Shown here: positions 1 through 10,905 of the stretch, in pieces | How positions within the stretch are numbered: the stretch's first letter is position 1 | How the letters are laid out: each line of letters starts with the position of its first letter | Source: Pomphorhynchus laevis | Lineage: Eukaryota > Acanthocephala > Palaeacanthocephala > Echinorhynchida > Pomphorhynchidae | Length of the DNA: 64,000 bases | Direction of reading: 5' to 3' | NCBI GenBank assembly: GCA_012934845.2 | Contig: WNNJ02001940.1 | Location: 1 to 64,000 of the forward strand | Notes under the pieces: generated by a model | Told to the model about the DNA's origin: nothing | Database searches by the model: none | Seen by the model: the letters and a program-made list of their open reading frames with translations, nothing else | Program-made: the position numbers and the translations under genes

Positions 1-175
1 TGCCGAATACTCAATCATTTCTATGCTAAAGTGGTCGTCTATAAGTGACTTGGTGTCTTGAAGTCGTGAATCAAAGTTCAGTCTACTAAGCAACACCATT
101 TTCTATTGATGCCATCTTTCGTAAGGAATTTTAGGTTCGTTGTTTACTGAGCACATCTGTGCACTACCATTATAT
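1..175 (+). repeat. Dispersed repeat of unknown family, inverted copy
   Basis: This stretch is a diverged reverse-complement copy of the block repeated at 727-985 and 1103-1305. Shared landmarks in plus orientation are 'aagtggtcgtct', 'gtcgtgaatc' and 'caacaccatt', in the same order. The minus-strand reading of the other two copies is open for about 60 codons, so the family may once have been coding, but I do not recognise the product. Its left end is cut by the window edge. Confidence 0.7.
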
Positions 176-311
176 ATAATTTATATTTGAATTGAACCGA
201 GTATATATAAATGTAAATACTTAATAAACACAATGTTTTGATTATTTTTGGCCGAAGCCTTCTGTAGAAATCTCAAAAATTCAAACATTTAAGCAAAATA
301 AATAACACAGT

Positions 312-542
312 TTAAGTCACGTCTTGCCAACTTAAAGGGTAATTATTATTTAATCCATTTTCTATTTTTGTCATAAACCGGCCAATCCCGTCATGCACTT
401 TTGCCCCTCTAGTATTGCCTTCACATAAGTCTGACTTCAGAATGACGTATTGAAAACTTATCGATCCGTATTCTAAATTATGTTCTACAGCTGCATCGTT
501 TTTGCTGCGAATGTGCTTCACATTCGCAGCAAAAACACACAT
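312..542 (-). other. Uncharacterised 76-codon open frame
   Basis: An isolated ATG-to-stop frame on the minus strand with no recognisable motif. A short foldback, 'gctgcgaatgtg' against 'cacattcgcagc', lies at its 5' end near 502-532. It lies in repeat-rich DNA, and no splice signals or homology support it. It is listed only because nothing else explains 300-550; it may be chance. Confidence 0.1.
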
Positions 543-726
543 TCACATCTGAGCGCCTGTTATTTAATTTTATAGAGAGATACCAACACTTATCTCCCTA
601 CGTATTGTTTTTTGCAGAATTGACGTGATGCTGAATATATCATATTCTTAGTTTCTGCATATTCTTAGTAAAGAACAATATTCTTAGTTTATGACACTTT
701 CCTTTATAACAGTCTTTATGTGTCAT

Positions 727-985
727 CCTTAAACACTAGGCAGAGGTTGTTGCTGAATTGTCACTGTACTCGTTGAATCCTTAATGGATACGGCATGTAT
801 AATAGTATTGCACGGATGTGCTGAGTATACAACGGTCCAGGATTTCTTACGAAATACGGCATTTATACTAAATGGTGTTGCTTGATAGACTGGACTTCGA
901 TTCACGACTTTCAATCACCATGTCACTTTTAGACGACCACTTCAGCATCGAAATGATGAGTACCCGGCAACACTCATCAGTAGAA
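727..985 (-). repeat. Dispersed repeat of unknown family, copy 2
   Basis: This block closely matches the one starting at 1103. The shared part runs from 'ccttaaacactaggcag' to 'gattcacgacttt' with only a few substitutions over about 185 bases. On the minus strand both copies are open and read a peptide containing 'NRSPVYQATPFSINAVFRK'. Conservation of an open frame between copies hints at a former coding region, but no known domain is recognised. Confidence 0.75.
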
Positions 986-1102
986 TGAAGTACCCACTGG
1001 TCGTTTCGGTTGCCTGTGTGACATTGTGAATAAAGGCGTTTCCGACACTTTGCTTAATTGTCTGAGACTTACGCTCTTACCAGATCGAATTGCTGTGCGG
1101 AC

Positions 1103-1401
1103 CATCCTTAAACACTAGGCAGAGGTTGTTGCTGAATTGTCGCTGCACTCGTTGGATCCTTAATGGATACGGCATGTATAATAGTATTGCACGGATGTGC
1201 TGAGTATACAACGGTCCAGGATTTCTTACGAAATACGGCATTTATACTAAATGGTGTTGCTTGATAGACTGGACTTCGATTCACGACTTTTGTTGCCTGA
1301 AAGTCGTAATTACACTTTGGATGTTCACATATTCTACATCGCGAATCTGATATTCCATTCAACTCATTTCTATTACGAGTATCAGTGTATTTTCGCCACA
1401 A
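1103..1401 (-). repeat. Dispersed repeat of unknown family, copy 3 with longer open frame
   Basis: Direct repeat of 727-985, separated from it by about 110 bases. Here the open minus-strand frame extends further upstream, to a 97-codon ORF at 1108-1401, and adds a short Cys-containing segment 'RCRICEHPKC' before the shared part. Whether this is a zinc-binding motif or coincidence cannot be settled from one sequence. I do not assign a family. Confidence 0.6.
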
Positions 1402-1779
1402 TATATTCTTTATCTTTAAATATACTTAAAAAGCATTACCAGCTGTTCTAGCTAATGGTGAGCATACATCATATCAATATTATTCAAAGCTGGATGATTT
1501 GTTCCAGTGCAAATATATATTGACTTATTCTTATTTTTTGATCATAGAGTTTTGTGTCTCTCTTTATAAACCTCCACATTCGTGAAACCCTGTCTATCTA
1601 GCTCTTCAGAAAATGCTGTAAAGCAATGATGTGAACACACAGACAATGCTGTAAAACCCTCTATTGAATAATTTTTTTATAACAATACATTTTCAGTTAC
1701 CCGCAAATGGGTCCTCTACATATTTTTACAAAATTGTTCAATCATTTTTTAAGTCTTTTATTGTGAAGTTGTATCCTCA

Positions 1780-3215
1780 CACTGCTTCATAGCGCCACAT
1801 CGTCGTAGACAAAACGACGAACTCTTGGCTATGGTGACCACAAATTTTTGATCGAATTTGGTTTACGCAGGTCGCGTAATCAATATTGTTTTTATTGGCT
1901 ATCTTGCGAGATATTTTTTAAGGACTTGATTGGCATCCATTCCAATTTCTCCACTCGTTGTTAGTACGAAAGGATAAAATACAGCTCTTTCAATCCTGGT
2001 TACTCGTTCGGCATATTTTGCTAGTTTCCTTGAACGATGGTAATTATAGCTAGCAGTAGGACCTGTATAAAGGAAGGAGCATGACAGTTATAGATACAGA
2101 TGTCCAAAAACTACCGCTCCAGATTTCCATTCTCAGTACTGTTATAAGCAACATCCAACGAGCCTCGTCCGCACGAGTGTTGCACGGTTCTCAAATGAAA
2201 CATCATCACTTAGTGAAGACAATTTTGGTTCTGTAACGACTAAGTATGACACTTGCTTAATTGTATTAGCGACGATGTCTCGCACAATATTGTGTCTGAT
2301 GGATGGTATACCCTCAGTTTGTCAGGAAAGTGCATGTGTAGTGGTTAATGGCTCTCCACAACACTTCGTAATCACCCCATCCAAATCTATTCCATACCTC
2401 ACAGCTAGAGCGTCTTTAAACGTCTCCTTGGATATCCTGAAATCTTGTCTGCTAAAGACACGATTCGAAAGCCATAAAGAAAGCTCCCTTGTCGGCGGCG
2501 TACTTTAGAGTATTTTTCACCTTTCATCAGCCTACTGTAAAAATTGAAGTCCCTTGTTCACGTCGTATTCTAATTTTCCCAATTTTATTTTTTCTAATCT
2601 TTTTGTTTCCATATTTATAAGTTCCTCGCCCATTAAACCGTCCAAGTACTGTCGACACTGTTCTAAAGATGATTCATATGTGAATTTGGCAAGCTCCATC
2701 GGATTCGATATTCCAAGCCCACCCTGGCTAAATGGAAAAAACGACACCGTACTGAGTTCTTCCAACTGTTTAACAGATCCAAACATCTTTGGTATGAAAT
2801 GCTCCCGCAAAGAATCCGCCAGTGGTTTCCATATAATAGTGTCAACTGGTGTTGTTCTTAGGATATGAGTCCAACGAAACTGCAGAGCCTGAGTTAACGC
2901 CGCATATGCTACTTGGGCATCTACCGACATAACATGTCCAAGCTTGTGAATCTCCTCTATCCAACTCGTGATTTTTTCTGTAACGAAAAGTTCGGCGTAT
3001 TCAGGCTCACCAATAAACGAACCCAAAAGCATCGCACCTTCTGCACAAACTTCAACACCGGTACCATCAAATATTTTCCTTGCTTCGTCAATAAATTCAG
3101 TGCACTAGGATTTTACATTTTTGGGGATTTACTATATATCCATACGCCGACCCAAACTCAACGAGAAGATGCCAAAGCTCGAAGACGTCACTATAGTTCC
3201 AAACACACGTAGCGT
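1780..3215 (-). mobile_element. 3' part of a LINE with C-terminal restriction-like endonuclease region
   Basis: Minus-strand decayed non-LTR element. The longest open part (2532-3032, 166 codons) reads the tail of a reverse transcriptase, with 'AALTQALQFRWTHILRT' and 'GGLGISNP'. This matches a repeat-protein family common in invertebrate genomes. Further downstream on the same strand, in other frames, come a Cys/His cluster ('CCGEPLTTTHALS'), an 'RHN' motif and a terminal block like 'IERAVFYPF'. That is the usual C-terminal order of LINEs whose endonuclease follows the RT. At least two frame changes separate the parts. The 5' half is absent. Fragments of the same family occur at 10130-10905 and 47165-47655. 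The family is confident; the clade name is not. Confidence 0.75.
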
Positions 3216-3244
3216 CGTCAGCATACCAGCGGTGTAATACACCC

Positions 3245-3600
3245 GGAACTTGAGACTTAAGTTCTTAATTTCATTATATTAAAATAATATTAAAAATATT
3301 ATAATTCATTTATAGTAATAAAAATATTGTTTGATAAAATATTATTTGTTTCACTTGCTTTCAGTTATCAGTTTTTAAAAGATGAGAATCGCTTATTTAT
3401 TCCATTATTTTCGTTCCCATATATTTATAATTTTTAACTTACTAATGCATAAAGTTTGATGTGAATATTTCGAAATGTTATAGATAAATCTTCATTTCTA
3501 TGGATGGTCACAACTTACACCGTTGCTGAATACCGCTCAGGAGCATATTAACTTTGGTATCAATTGTGAGCAACTCACGTGCTTAAATATTCGTCAAAGA
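3245..3600. other. AT-rich stretch without recognised features
   Basis: Mostly A/T with short 'aaataatatta'-type runs. I see no exon, repeat unit or RNA gene. Confidence 0.6.
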
Positions 3601-3619
3601 CTACTTCGATATACGAACT

Positions 3620-3943
3620 ATGAAACAGCATTGTTCAGTCAAAACATCATATATCCAGTATTCAATTTACCTTATTTCGGAGAAACGTAATTGCATAATA
3701 ATTATACACTTAGTTGTTTTATTTGTTGTAGTTTGTACTATCCGGAGCTTTTATCGAACTACATTCATCTTGCCTTGCTCAGTAAGTTTAGCTTTTTCGT
3801 GTTTATATATGACATCAACAAGCAATGTATTGAAATATGAGAAAAGTAAATATTTTTTGTTAGAGGCACCGAATAGCATTTTTTCGAGTGATAACACTGT
3901 AACCGATACGCTAAAGCTTCATCCAGAAATAGCTACATTCATG
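3620..3943 (+). CDS. Possible first exon of a membrane protein (unrecognised)
   Basis: An open frame begins with ATG at 3620 and meets a good splice-donor sequence ('cat|gtaagt') after 3943; read straight through, it would end in a stop at 3946. The peptide has a basic start, a hydrophobic segment at about residues 27-43 ('CIIIIHLVVLFVVVCTI') and a second hydrophobic stretch near 50-62. A polar tail follows. This suggests a signal-anchor or multi-span membrane protein. I find no family match and no partner exon. It does not resemble the N-terminal part of ATG9, which starts 2.6 kb downstream on the same strand. It could be a non-functional ORF. Confidence 0.3.
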
Positions 3944-4312
3944 TAAGTTAAATAATTTAAACGTTCAATATTTTGTTATAATGTTACATTATAATTTATG
4001 ATTGATTAATCTGTACCAAAATACTGATTACTTTGCAGTACTTGGAAGTTATATAAAATATTAATATAGATTACTCTGTATTAGTATTACTTAAATATTG
4101 TATAAAATATTATTTTTGTATTCTCAAATGTGTACGCAGACTCCATTGTAAATTAGCGTAAAAATCGAGAAGAGTCCAATATTTATTTTGTTTTCAAATT
4201 TTCAACTACTACTGCGGTCATCATCAAGAAAACGTCATTGCACACGTTACAACAACCATATATAGCAAAACCAAATCTGGAAGAAACATATCGGAAGTTA
4301 ATCTGGAAAAAT

Positions 4313-4640
4313 AAATTTGCCATCGGGATCAAGGTAACGCAATATGATAGCCTCTTTTATTTGTTTTATAGACTTATAACTTTCGTGGACAATAATTTCC
4401 ACACCGGCAATATTTATGTCATGGCCGTTGGTGGCAAAGTAATTCCAAACTGCTGAGCTGATTTGTCCCAGACGTAGTGCCCGTTATTGACCCAATAATC
4501 GAACAGCAAGTTTTTCACCTGTTTGTCCTACGTAATGAGCTGCGCAACCATTACACGGTATACGGTAGATCTCTCCAATCTATTCATATTTTTGTTTTAT
4601 TTTGAATAAACCAGACAAACCAGGCCCACGTTTAATTTTT
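4313..4640 (-). mobile_element. Penelope-like element, GIY-YIG endonuclease remnant
   Basis: On the minus strand, different frames read pieces typical of the C-terminal GIY-YIG endonuclease of Penelope-like elements: 'NGCAAHYVGQTGEKL'-like coding near 4520-4560, then segments resembling the helix-rich remainder. The terminal repeats at 4140-4312 and 4638-4805 bracket it closely, leaving no room for a reverse transcriptase. This is therefore a short decayed fragment. Its activity is surely lost. Confidence 0.6.
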
Positions 4641-4719
4641 CCAGATTAACTTCCGATATGTTTCTTCCAGATTTGGTTTTGCTATATATGGTTGTTGTAA
4701 CGTGTGCATTGACGTTTTC

Positions 4720-4748
4720 CTGATGATGACAGCAGTAGTTGTTGAAAA
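4720..4748 (+). ncRNA. Hammerhead-like core motif (weak candidate)
   Basis: Within the right-hand terminal repeat the sequence reads CTGATGA, a 17-base spacer able to form only a short ACA/TGT pairing, then GAAA. That is the order of the conserved core of a hammerhead ribozyme. Hammerheads are known in terminal repeats of Penelope-like elements. The spacer stem is weak and I cannot show stems I and III, so this is only a candidate. The left arm carries the mirrored, slightly changed version at about 4198-4227. Confidence 0.2.
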
Positions 4749-5367
4749 TTTGAAAACAAAAAATAATTTGACTCTTCTTGATCTTTCTATTAAATATGAT
4801 AATTTAGCGACGATTATTTAGTAGTCTCCTTTCCATACTGGTGTCGTTCAAAATGTTCAAAATTATAGAAAACACGCAGTAAGCAAAATTGAAAAAGTGT
4901 CATCACTCTGATTAATTGTAATCCTGCAAAGGTTTTGCCTCCATTTTATCGAAAGTTGCTAACTAATATAGACATTTGGAGAAATCAGCCATTTATATAA
5001 GTTTATTTAAGGTCTAAGCCATTGTATCTTAAATAAAATATCAGAAACAAACGTACTCTATTGTTTGGAAATCGTCTTCAGCTTATTAACTCATTGATAA
5101 TGATGTAATTTGAGCGAATTGAACCGTAGATTAATTTGAACATCATACATTAAACCTGTTTGAAGCTAATTTGAGCCAAATGCGTTATACCTTTAGCATA
5201 AATAAACAGTATTTATTGTAAATAAATAATAATTTATATTTTATTAATAATAAATTTTAATTCATTTGCTAGATGATAATTATATAACCATTTTCGTTGC
5301 TATGGTATTTGAATATATAGTACGAAGACTCCTTGTTTAAAATTAATTTTTAGACAAGTTTATATAG

Positions 5368-5667
5368 ATGGAAAGCATTAATGCTCGCCTTGCAGCCAAA
5401 CTGCTACTTTACCGTTCACCGAGATCTCTGCATGATTACGATGATAACCATACTGCTAGCAGAGTCAAGGAATATGATCCGTCATCAGGAATTCAAGGCC
5501 ACATCATACTATTAATTATAGTTGTGACAATGGTAATTGCCTTAATCAACACTGTAATTGTTGCAATGTGTGCACATCGCAGAATTCGCATTGTTCCTTA
5601 CGTCGTCCCTACAGTTTCTAAACTTGACACAAGTCGTCAAAGATGGATAAATACTCCCATCGTTTAA
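5368..5667 (+). CDS. Small single-pass membrane protein ORF (hypothetical)
   Basis: An uninterrupted 99-codon frame from ATG to TAA. Residues 1-45 are polar and charged. Residues about 47-68 are strongly hydrophobic ('IILLIIVVTMVIALINTVIV') and form a likely transmembrane helix. A Cys-His-Arg-Arg-Arg stop-transfer stretch and a 25-residue tail follow. The layout is that of a type III or tail-side membrane protein. An in-frame TAG sits just before the ATG, which fixes the start if the ORF is unspliced. It has higher GC than its surroundings, in favour of a real gene. I recognise no family. Confidence 0.4.
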   Translation: MESINARLAAKLLLYRSPRSLHDYDDNHTASRVKEYDPSSGIQGHIILLIIVVTMVIALINTVIVAMCAHRRIRIVPYVVPTVSKLDTSRQRWINTPIV

Positions 5668-5699
5668 TTTCTGCTTGATCTTTTTGATAACAACTCTTT

Positions 5700-6589
5700 G
5701 TTTTTATTTTCTCATACCCTTTTGCAAAAGTTTTAAGTATCCATGCATAGCATAAGCTTTTACAGTAGAATGTGAAAATACCTTTGACAAATCTTTTATT
5801 GTGCGGATTAATCTTAATCTGCTGTTATTTTATAAAGTGAAATGAATTACAGATAAAGATATTATACATATTTCACATATAAATATTATTACATATTAAT
5901 AATATTTTACATATTATTTTAATGTACAAAGCTGTAAAATATTTTCTTGATGTTGATAACATCAGGAAAATGTCATTGAAATATTAATAAATCTTGCTTG
6001 ATCTTCCTATAAATTAAAATTTGCTAAATTCAAGGATATGGATAACTTAAATATCTTCGATTAGATCTTATAACACTAGGATCAAGTGTAAAATATTATT
6101 TTTGAAAATCTTCTCATATTATTCCCTCTTTGATATTAATATGAGACAGATTTAAGCCAAATCTATTATGCCGTAAACTAAATGCTAGGTTCGACATATT
6201 TGATGTATTGTATCATTTGTCATTCAACCAAAACACTCTGTGAGTTTCTTTTTTCGTTTGTAATTTTTTAGTAATGATAGAAGAAATGCATTTTTAACAG
6301 TAGTTTTTACTTTAACATTTCTAGATTTAATAATAAATGTTTCATTTTCTTTATATAAACGTTTTCATTATTGACTAGCAAATACTTTAAATAACATAAG
6401 TGATGTTAAGTTAAGTGATGTTTACATCAGTTTTTATTATTGACTATAGAAATCTACTATTTATTACTTTGAATTAAAAACGATAAAATCGATATTTTTC
6501 AAATTAGTTTTTCTGCTTATAATTATTAATTCAATTTATATTCGTTTTTCTTTTTTGCTTTTATAATTGACATTTAAATTGGATTTTAG
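5700..6589. other. AT-rich non-coding stretch upstream of ATG9 exon
   Basis: No exon with convincing splice sites, no repeat family and no RNA gene was seen. It is presumed intron of ATG9, because upstream ATG9 exons must exist but were not located. Confidence 0.5.
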
Positions 6590-6689
6590 GCTTAAGAAAC
6601 ATATTTGTGTTATGTCAATTACTGGTTTCATCCTGTCACCACTCATTTGTTTGTATAAACTTTTAGACAATTTCTACAAGCATACTGAG
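6590..6689 (+). CDS. ATG9: ATG9 exon (membrane-segment region)
   Basis: ATG9 is the multi-spanning lipid scramblase of autophagy. Its vesicles seed the growing phagophore, where it shuffles lipids delivered by ATG2. This 100-base exon sits between an acceptor ('ggattttag') and a donor ('gag|gtaagt') and reads 33 codons with 'ILSPLICLYKLLDNFYKH'. This corresponds to the family's conserved 'SPLIL...LF..FF' membrane stretch just before the FNELxHE block. The next exon at 9097 joins in phase and continues the same conserved alignment, which makes the identification strong. Exons for the earlier ATG9 core were not found upstream, so either they lie outside the window or the gene is incomplete. Confidence 0.85.
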
Positions 6690-9096
6690 GTAAGTCTTTC
6701 ACAGCTATTTACTTTGCGAAAATGTTGTAATTTCAGCATCTAAGCTTACATAAATTTAAATGTCATAATTAAAAATAGACTAATTTATTCTATTTTTAAA
6801 CATTCTAATTATGTTTACGGAATTTAAGCATTGGAATACATGAAGAATATTGTATTTTACAACTATTTTCATATTATTTACTAAAACTATTTATAGTGTC
6901 CAGTGAGGTCAAATGACCCCAGACAATAATTCGACTTTGAATGTGTGTAATATAATTTATAATATATGTAAACTTGAAGTTAGAAGAAGATATTCTATAA
7001 TTCAATAATTAATAATTATATAATTTTATTGTTTAATAATTATAATAATTTAATAATTAAATTCAATATTTACGTTTCGGCTTGCGCCTTCTTCGTTTGC
7101 AAATTCAACAAGAAACAAATCTCTAATTTCTGCACACATATATATGCATATAGAAACCGCAAGAATTCAAAGTTAATCGTTCTCTCTAATGATTGAAAGT
7201 ATTTTTATTGAGACTTAAATTGGAAACCCGTCATAAGTCTTCCTTGTCACTAAGGACAATATTTAACGGATTAACTTTGCGATGGTTATCTGATACATAC
7301 TGGCTACTTATTTCATAATAATATTATTATGCGGCTATAAATAAATTCAATCAAGGAATTATTTTCTTGTTTGGAAATTTATTTCATATAAATACAATCT
7401 ACAGAAGAAATTTGCTTATTCAATTACCGTCCATTGGAAAATTACATGTTTCGAATGAAAGGATACTACATCCAAATGAGTACATGGATAGAAAAGGCAA
7501 TGTACTTCGTGATTTTATTTGATTAAATATTGGTTTTAGTTTTTTATAGGTTTACATTTTAAAAATTTTATGCCAGTATTTTAAATATATACTATTCAAT
7601 TAATATATTTAAAGTAAGGTGTCGATGATAATAAAATATATCAATAAGAGGAATATTGTCTCAATAATTGTGAAACCTGATGTAAATAATAGTAATATAA
7701 TGATGTGTAATTATAATGAGGTGTCAATATGATGATGTCAAATGATGAATTAATGATGTTGTCAATAATATGATTGACAATAATAATTAAAATGACTGTA
7801 AAATAAATATTAATTATAAATATTACTTAATAAATATTCTTCGTGTATTTTAGCAATTAAATTCCGTGAACATAATTATATACGAAATATATTTAATATG
7901 TATTATCAATAATTGTGAAAATGTCTGTTAAATGTCAGTTAAATATCAGACCAGGTGATGAGTCTGTTAAATGTCAGTTAAATATTAATAATTATAAATA
8001 ATTTTATAATTTCATAAAAAAATTTATATAATTTATATCAAGTTAAAATTGAAATTTAAAATAACAGTCAAATTTTATGAATTGAGTAATAAATACCAGA
8101 CGATGTATCCGAATAAGGATTAGAGTTCATCAAGTTAAAATTTAAAATTGAAATTTAAAATAAAAAATATTTTTGAATTGACTAATAAATAATAGACGAT
8201 GTATCAAAATAAGGATTAGAGGTCATCAGAGGAACAGCAATTCTCACTATTATGTTGTCAATATAATAGAAAAAGCGCTGTAATCAAAATATATTCCAAA
8301 TTTATTTACAATTAAAGTATGAGTACAAAAAATTAAAATATAAATTTCAAATGGATTAAATATATTTAATGAAAATACAGATTTTATTTATTTTGATTAT
8401 TTTTTTTAATTTAAAAATATCTGTATATGAACAGCATTTGCAGGCACATAATTCTTTTTAATAATTAATCTTTTTTAATATTGCAATAGTATTATTCTCT
8501 AGTTGTTCTTTGTTTCATAATTTTAGTTATCGTTTACCACTCTGTGAGGGCGCCTAGTCAGTCAACTACTTCCTATGTCATAATAGTTGTCCAACCTCTG
8601 TTATATGATTGAATTAAAAATGGCAACATCACAATATCATATGTGGTGTTGAGTTCCCGGCCAATCTCAACAGTAGAGTAAATGATTTTTGCTCTCAATG
8701 TTTCGGGGGAAGAGAAGTTATCATCGATTTCAATTGTTGTCGCTATTGTGCACAACTTCGCACCCAACTTTATCTTCCATTATTCCGTTCGAAACTTGAG
8801 CACTCGCCTAGTTGAGCACTCAAGTACTAAATCGTTGACACTTAGTATAATATAATTTATATCGTAAGCATTACACCGAGTTACCACAAAAATGGTGGCC
8901 GTATTAACATCAACACGTTGATTCAAATAAAATAAAAGTCATATAAAAGTTAATAAAAGTCATATGTGACTTTTATTTAATTTATTTTTAAACTATATAT
9001 CTCTATCACGTTATTTTCTATGTTATTAATTATTCTTACTGTATTGCTATTATTATTTCCGATAATACTTTGGTGATTATTAATAATTAAGTTTAG
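6690..9096 (+). other. ATG9 intron, AT-rich, no recognised gene
   Basis: A 2.4-kb intron between two in-phase ATG9 exons. It contains short direct repeats ('gtctgttaaatgtcagttaaat' type, twice at 7923-7984; 'aggattagag' with flanks at 8116 and 8210) and a possible decayed hammerhead-like motif at about 7072-7100 on the minus strand. A 64-codon minus-strand frame at 8573-8767 shares the short block 'tgtccaacctctgtta' with 34737-34752. No exon is supported inside it. Confidence 0.5.
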
Positions 9097-9275
9097 GTGA
9101 TTCGTCAGAATCCGAGGTTATTTAGCAAACGAGTATGGACAAAGTATGGTCGTATTGTTTTACGGAACTTTAACGAACTGGATCATGAGTTGGATCAACG
9201 CTTGTACGACGCTTACAATTTTACAAACGATTACTTAGATTCATCTGTTAATTACACGAACTGTGCCATTTTCAG
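9097..9275 (+). CDS. ATG9: ATG9 exon carrying the conserved FNELDHEL block
   Basis: A 179-base exon with acceptor 'gtttag' and donor 'cag|gttaat'. It encodes 59 codons plus two bases. The sequence 'WTKYGRIVLRNFNELDHEL' is the ATG9 signature: animal ATG9 proteins have 'W..YGR..LR.FNELEHEL' at this place, in a cytosolic helix leading into the next membrane region. The phase fits both neighbours: it follows codon-complete E and splits an Arg codon (AG|G) with the next exon. Divergence is substantial around the block, but the core residues are intact and there is no internal stop. A functional gene is therefore likely at this point. Confidence 0.92.
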
Positions 9276-9679
9276 GTTAATTTCTTTACGAATATACATT
9301 TAGATTCAAATTTAATTCAATGATGGAATTTTATAACAGCAAATGAACATTTTATGGTGATCAAGCCATTTAGTTTTTCAAGCCAATCGGTATTAATCGA
9401 TTTTTTAGATTTATGAATTATTTGTAAATGAGAATCATTTTTTAATTTAAAATCAAAATTATCGTATTTGTTGTCATGATATTTACTGTGAAAATGCTGT
9501 TTTTATTTGAGATAGAAACTACATGAACCAATGAACGTTTAGAAATATTTATAAACGTTTCTCTTTGCTCATCAGATTCTTTTTTTTTGAAATTAAAGAG
9601 AATATTTGTTAAACAATTTTAGAACATTTATTTTGTTATCAAAACACCACCTGGTATTTAATGTTTGTTTCTCGTCTAG

Positions 9680-9824
9680 GTTTATAGCATCCATATCTGG
9701 CTGTTTTGCTGCCATTCTATTTGTGATTTCTATTCTCTCATCACACTTTAGTAATCAGTTAATTATACCAATTACTGCCTTTGGTATTATATACAAAATC
9801 TTCATGGGACTATTACCGTGTGAG
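9680..9824 (+). CDS. ATG9: ATG9 exon (following hydrophobic segment)
   Basis: A 145-base exon with acceptor 'ctcgtctag' and donor 'gag|gtaatt', giving 48 codons in phase. It begins 'FIASISGCFAAILFVISIL', equivalent to the 'FIAGSxLAVLxxLxI' membrane segment of ATG9. It continues with a second hydrophobic stretch and 'GLLPCE', where other animals have 'FIPDE' before the 'HMVWCPE' motif. The acidic 'YDEDVL' loop typical of the family is replaced by 'SSHFSN', a real divergence. The following exon, expected to begin near 'HMVWCPE', was not found anywhere downstream on the plus strand. Confidence 0.9.
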
Positions 9825-10129
9825 GTAATTTGCTCTTGCATTTAAATTTAGAATTTTACTTCCGTTTCATATGGTACAATTTTTCATGAATAACCAAAAA
9901 ATAATCAAATTAATGGTACGAATGAAATCAGATTTATCTAATCAGATTAGTTATTTGATTAGTTAAAAAATTCATTTTATTTATACGATGAATTATAAGA
10001 TTATTATAATTTTTTTGATATTATTAATTTTTATATTATATATAGTACATTGACATAGGTTTCCGCGAATGGGCCTTAATTAGAACTTTAAATAATCTTT
10101 TCAAAATAACAATCTATTTCAAATTCTTT

Positions 10130-10905
10130 GACAAACGTACTGTTCAGTATCTCGGCTACTTGTTCGATGATTCTCAGACTAGCTGAACACATCCTAGCCA
10201 ATAGGATACTTACTTTTTGTACGTAGCCATGCAATAGATGATACATTGTCCCACTTTCGCTTAACCGGCATTTTCCTTGCTATAGCCCTTAAACATATAT
10301 TGGACACGGTTCCTGTGGCACAAGTGGCAGCCCATATTAATTGACAGAATCCACTGTGTTCAATTTCCCAAATCCTTTCATCGTATTTCGCTTACTTTCG
10401 TTGTTCATGATGATGAAAAGTTTGCACTGGAGATTTTTCAGGATAGGCAGGAGCATGGTTATTGTATATGCAGACACCTAAAAATATCCTCTCCAGGATC
10501 TCTCAAAAAGTCCATTACAAGTAATATCTGCTCTTGTCTCTTTTTATCGAGTAGTTGTCGAATTTTCAAAAGCAGCCCTTTCACCTACTGGTTGCAATGA
10601 TGGCTCAGTATACACTTCCCAACAACACATACTCATAGCTATGAACAAAAAGTCATGAACCTCATTGTATCAAATAAAATTGAATGGTCCTCTTTTACAC
10701 GAGAGGGCATGAGTTGTTGTTAGTTGTTGCTTACATATGCACTGTTTAGGCAAGTTCCTAGGAGTCAAGTTATAGCGAGCGCAAAATGCATCTTTAAATT
10801 CTTGTGTAGACATATGAAACCCTTGTATTTCTTCTACAAAATTGATTAAACATCGAAAAATAAATAATAAAAAAATTCTTATTTCAAAATAAAAAAGCAA
10901 TGCCT
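10130..10905 (-). mobile_element. Fragment of LINE with C-terminal endonuclease region
   Basis: Minus-strand fragment of the same LINE type as 1780-3215. The open part (10670-10900) reads 'FKDAFCARYN', then 'CICKQQLTTTHALSCKRG', the Cys/His cluster that follows the RT in this family. Downstream on the strand, in other frames, is a block like 'YDERIWEIEHSGF' and then 'IAWLRTK', the family's usual terminal motifs. The RT itself is missing. The fragment occupies most of the space between the last ATG9 and CSTF3 exons found. Confidence 0.7.

Larger units (their letters stand above)
4140..4805. repeat. Inverted repeats flanking a Penelope-like endonuclease remnant
   Basis: The arm at about 4140-4312 is a diverged reverse complement of the arm at about 4638-4805. 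Both contain 'gttacaacaaccatatata', 'ccaaatctggaagaaacata' and 'gttaatctggaaaa' in order. Penelope-like retroelements are known to carry terminal repeats, often partly inverted. The enclosed sequence reads as the endonuclease of such an element, so these arms are best interpreted as its terminal repeats. Confidence 0.7.
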
